Assembly (NCBI RefSeq): GCF_037477895.1
Contig: NZ_CP132745.1
Location: 725,631-789,630 of the forward strand
DNA from: Mycetohabitans endofungorum
Lineage (GTDB): Bacteria; Pseudomonadota; Gammaproteobacteria; Burkholderiales; Burkholderiaceae
Reading direction: 5' to 3'
DNA: 64,000 bases
Below, one piece after another: positions 62,743-64,000 of the stretch; the stretch's first letter is position 1, and each line of letters starts with the position of its first letter. The position numbers and the translations under genes were made by a program. The notes beneath the pieces were generated by a model. That model was not told the origin of the DNA, did not search any database, and saw nothing but the letters and a program-made list of their open reading frames with translations.

Positions 62743-63231
62743 TGCCTTCCGCGGCGTGGCGCTGGCCCCTGGCCGCTACGTGTGCCCGGCCATTGGCGCT
62801 GGTGCCTGCAAGTGATCATTAGGTCCCTGGCCGCTGGACGCTGCACGGCCTTGGTTGGACGGCTGATTGAACCTACTGGTCGCCGCTCTGCCCGGCGCGG
62901 GTGCCGCACGCAACGATGCAATTGTGTTCGCATTGACCATTCAGTTGGCGTTGCGCGGTGCCGCTGACATAACCTCATAGCGCCATCGTCGTTGCCGCAG
63001 GCTCCGGACGACTTGCTGTTGCGTGTGGCTCAGCTGTATGACGGCGATCCGCCGCAACTGCACCGCCTGATGCAGGCGTGCGCACTGGCGGTGGATGGCC
63101 GACTTGAACGTCGGGACCGCGGCGGCAGCAGCGGAAACCTTTGCACTGGACTCGCAATACATCAAGCGGACGCTGCCCGCGCAACATAGCGTATTGCGGG
63201 CAGCAGCCGGATGCCGCGTCCGGACGGGCTT
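62743..63231. other. Decayed stretch with a possible Hpt-domain remnant
   Basis: The plus-strand translation LLLRVAQLYDGDPPQLHRLM near 63008-63072 resembles the start of a histidine-phosphotransfer domain at the C-terminus of hybrid kinases, but the conserved H-x-[IL]-K-G is not readable. No intact gene is present. Confidence 0.3.
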
Positions 63232-63440
63232 GTCAATGGTTGATTTGCAAATAGTCGAGCCTGCGGTAGCTGAATCCGCGACCGACTAGGTTTGCGAGCG
63301 GCTCGTTCTGCGGGTGGCTGGAAACGGCTGAATCCGCAGGCAGATGAGTTTGCAGGCGAAGGGGGCTACGTATGGCTGAGCCGGCGGAGCCTGCAAATGG
63401 TTGAATCTGTGAATAGCTGATCTGTGAAGGATTGAATTGG
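63232..63440 (+). repeat. Degenerate tandem repeat of about 16 bp
   Basis: About a dozen imperfect units resemble CTGAATCYGCRARYRG. Clear ones are ATGGTTGATTTGCAAATAG (63237), CTGAATCCGC (63270 and 63330), ATGAGTTTGCAGGCG (63346), CTGCAAATGGTTGAATCTG (63391) and AATAGCTGATCTGTGAAGG (63412). The array ends just before the start of the ATPase gene at 63451. Confidence 0.55.
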
Positions 63441-63450
63441 GACAACTCCA

Positions 63451-64000
63451 ATGGCAGACAACGAGTTCACTTATGTTGAGCACTTCCATGTGATTACCGG
63501 GGGACCAGGATCGGGCAAGAGCACACTGCTCGACGCACTGCAGGCGGCTGGCTATGCGCGTTCGGTCGAAGCAGGCAGGGGGGTGATCCAGGACCAGGTG
63601 CGGATCGGCGGCCCAGCGCTGCCGTGGCATGATCCTGCACTGTTTGCGCAGTGGATGCTGTGCTGGGAGATGCGCTCGTATCATTTGGCTCGCGAGCGCC
63701 GCGTGCCGGTACTGTTCGATCGAGGCGTGCCCGACATCGTCGGTTATCTTCGTCTCTGCGGCTTGCCGGTGCCGGCACACGTGCTACGCGCCGCGCAATC
63801 GTTTCGCTATAACCGCCAGGTATTCATTGCGCCTCCTTGGCGCGAGATTTTTGTGCAGGATGTCGAAAGAAAGCAAGATTTCGACGAAGCACGGCGCACG
63901 TACGACGTGATGGTGTCGTCATACGATGCGCTGGGCTACCGGTTAGTCGAGCTGCCTTGCGGGCCGGTGAGTGAGCGGGCCCGGTTTGTCATTGAGCAGA
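63451..64000 (+). CDS. AAA_28-type predicted ATPase, 5' part (runs off the right edge)
   Basis: 183 visible residues. Walker A GGPGSGKST (17-25) is near the N-terminus, with the sequence pattern ITGGPGSGKSTLLDALQAAG, AGRGVIQDQV, RRVPVLFDRGVPDIVGYL (Walker B-like) and NRQVFIAPPWREIFVQDVER, typical of short stand-alone predicted ATPases (COG3911-like). Function is unknown; phosphotransfer to a small molecule has been suggested for such folds. The ATG at 63451 follows the degenerate tandem repeat. Confidence 0.85.
   Translation, partial: MADNEFTYVEHFHVITGGPGSGKSTLLDALQAAGYARSVEAGRGVIQDQVRIGGPALPWHDPALFAQWMLCWEMRSYHLARERRVPVLFDRGVPDIVGYLRLCGLPVPAHVLRAAQSFRYNRQVFIAPPWREIFVQDVERKQDFDEARRTYDVMVSSYDALGYRLVELPCGPVSERARFVIEQ

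Overview
The window looks like part of a secondary replicon (megaplasmid or second chromosome) of a Burkholderia-group beta-proteobacterium. The reasons are high-GC coding sequence, a Rep_3-type initiator with parAB and 16-bp ATAAAG-type parS palindromes, an acoXABC-type acetoin operon, and IS families common in that group. Many genes are broken, relic or IS-interrupted, and there are three type III effector-like genes. That points to a host-associated, genome-reducing lineage such as Mycetohabitans (formerly Burkholderia rhizoxinica); this species-level guess is inference only.

Layout. 1-2.0 kb: 3' part of kbl (threonine/glycine catabolism) and a divergent XRE-cupin regulator. 2.0-9.9 kb: replication and partition module, with two oppositely oriented clusters of iteron-like repeats on either side of a KfrA-like coiled-coil gene, then repB, parB and parA with parS sites. 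10-13.8 kb: arsC-like gene, a repeat-containing effector candidate, decayed sequence. 13.8-19 kb: AGE-family sugar isomerase, MTA/SAH nucleosidase, Fur/Zur-type regulator and a copper ATPase behind a MerR-type promoter. 19-26 kb: relics (outer-membrane efflux, PaiB-like, DUF1254/DUF1214, EamA transporter with an IS701-family insertion), a small conserved gene and a glycosyltransferase. 26-34 kb: acetoin catabolism (acoR, sigma-54 promoter, acoX, acoA, acoB, acoC) ending in a lipoyl synthase gene.

34-40 kb: acyl-CoA-reductase-like gene, a HigBA-like locus with a frameshifted toxin inside an inverted repeat of YhcG fragments, a tetA/tetR pair with tet operators, a truncated AraC gene. 40-47.8 kb: a visibly AT-richer stretch with an exported protein of unknown function, a decayed IS3-family element, a LysR regulator and a five-gene operon for an ABC importer plus a LOG-like protein. 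48-51.2 kb: ahpC-ahpF with an OxyR-like site; an IS5-family element sits exactly at the ahpF stop codon. 52-57 kb: frameshifted porin, acvB and mprF (lysyl-phosphatidylglycerol metabolism). 57-59 kb: two adjacent small Ser/Thr/Lys-rich effector-like genes. 59.8-64 kb: AGCS amino-acid symporter, decayed DMT permease, single-domain response regulator, degenerate tandem repeats and the start of an ATPase gene.

The most noteworthy items are the bipolar iteron/KfrA/parS architecture, the three candidate effectors, and several breaks whose exact lesion can be read: a 10-bp tandem duplication, an A8 tract, one-base deletions in the HigB-like toxin and the porin, and IS insertions.
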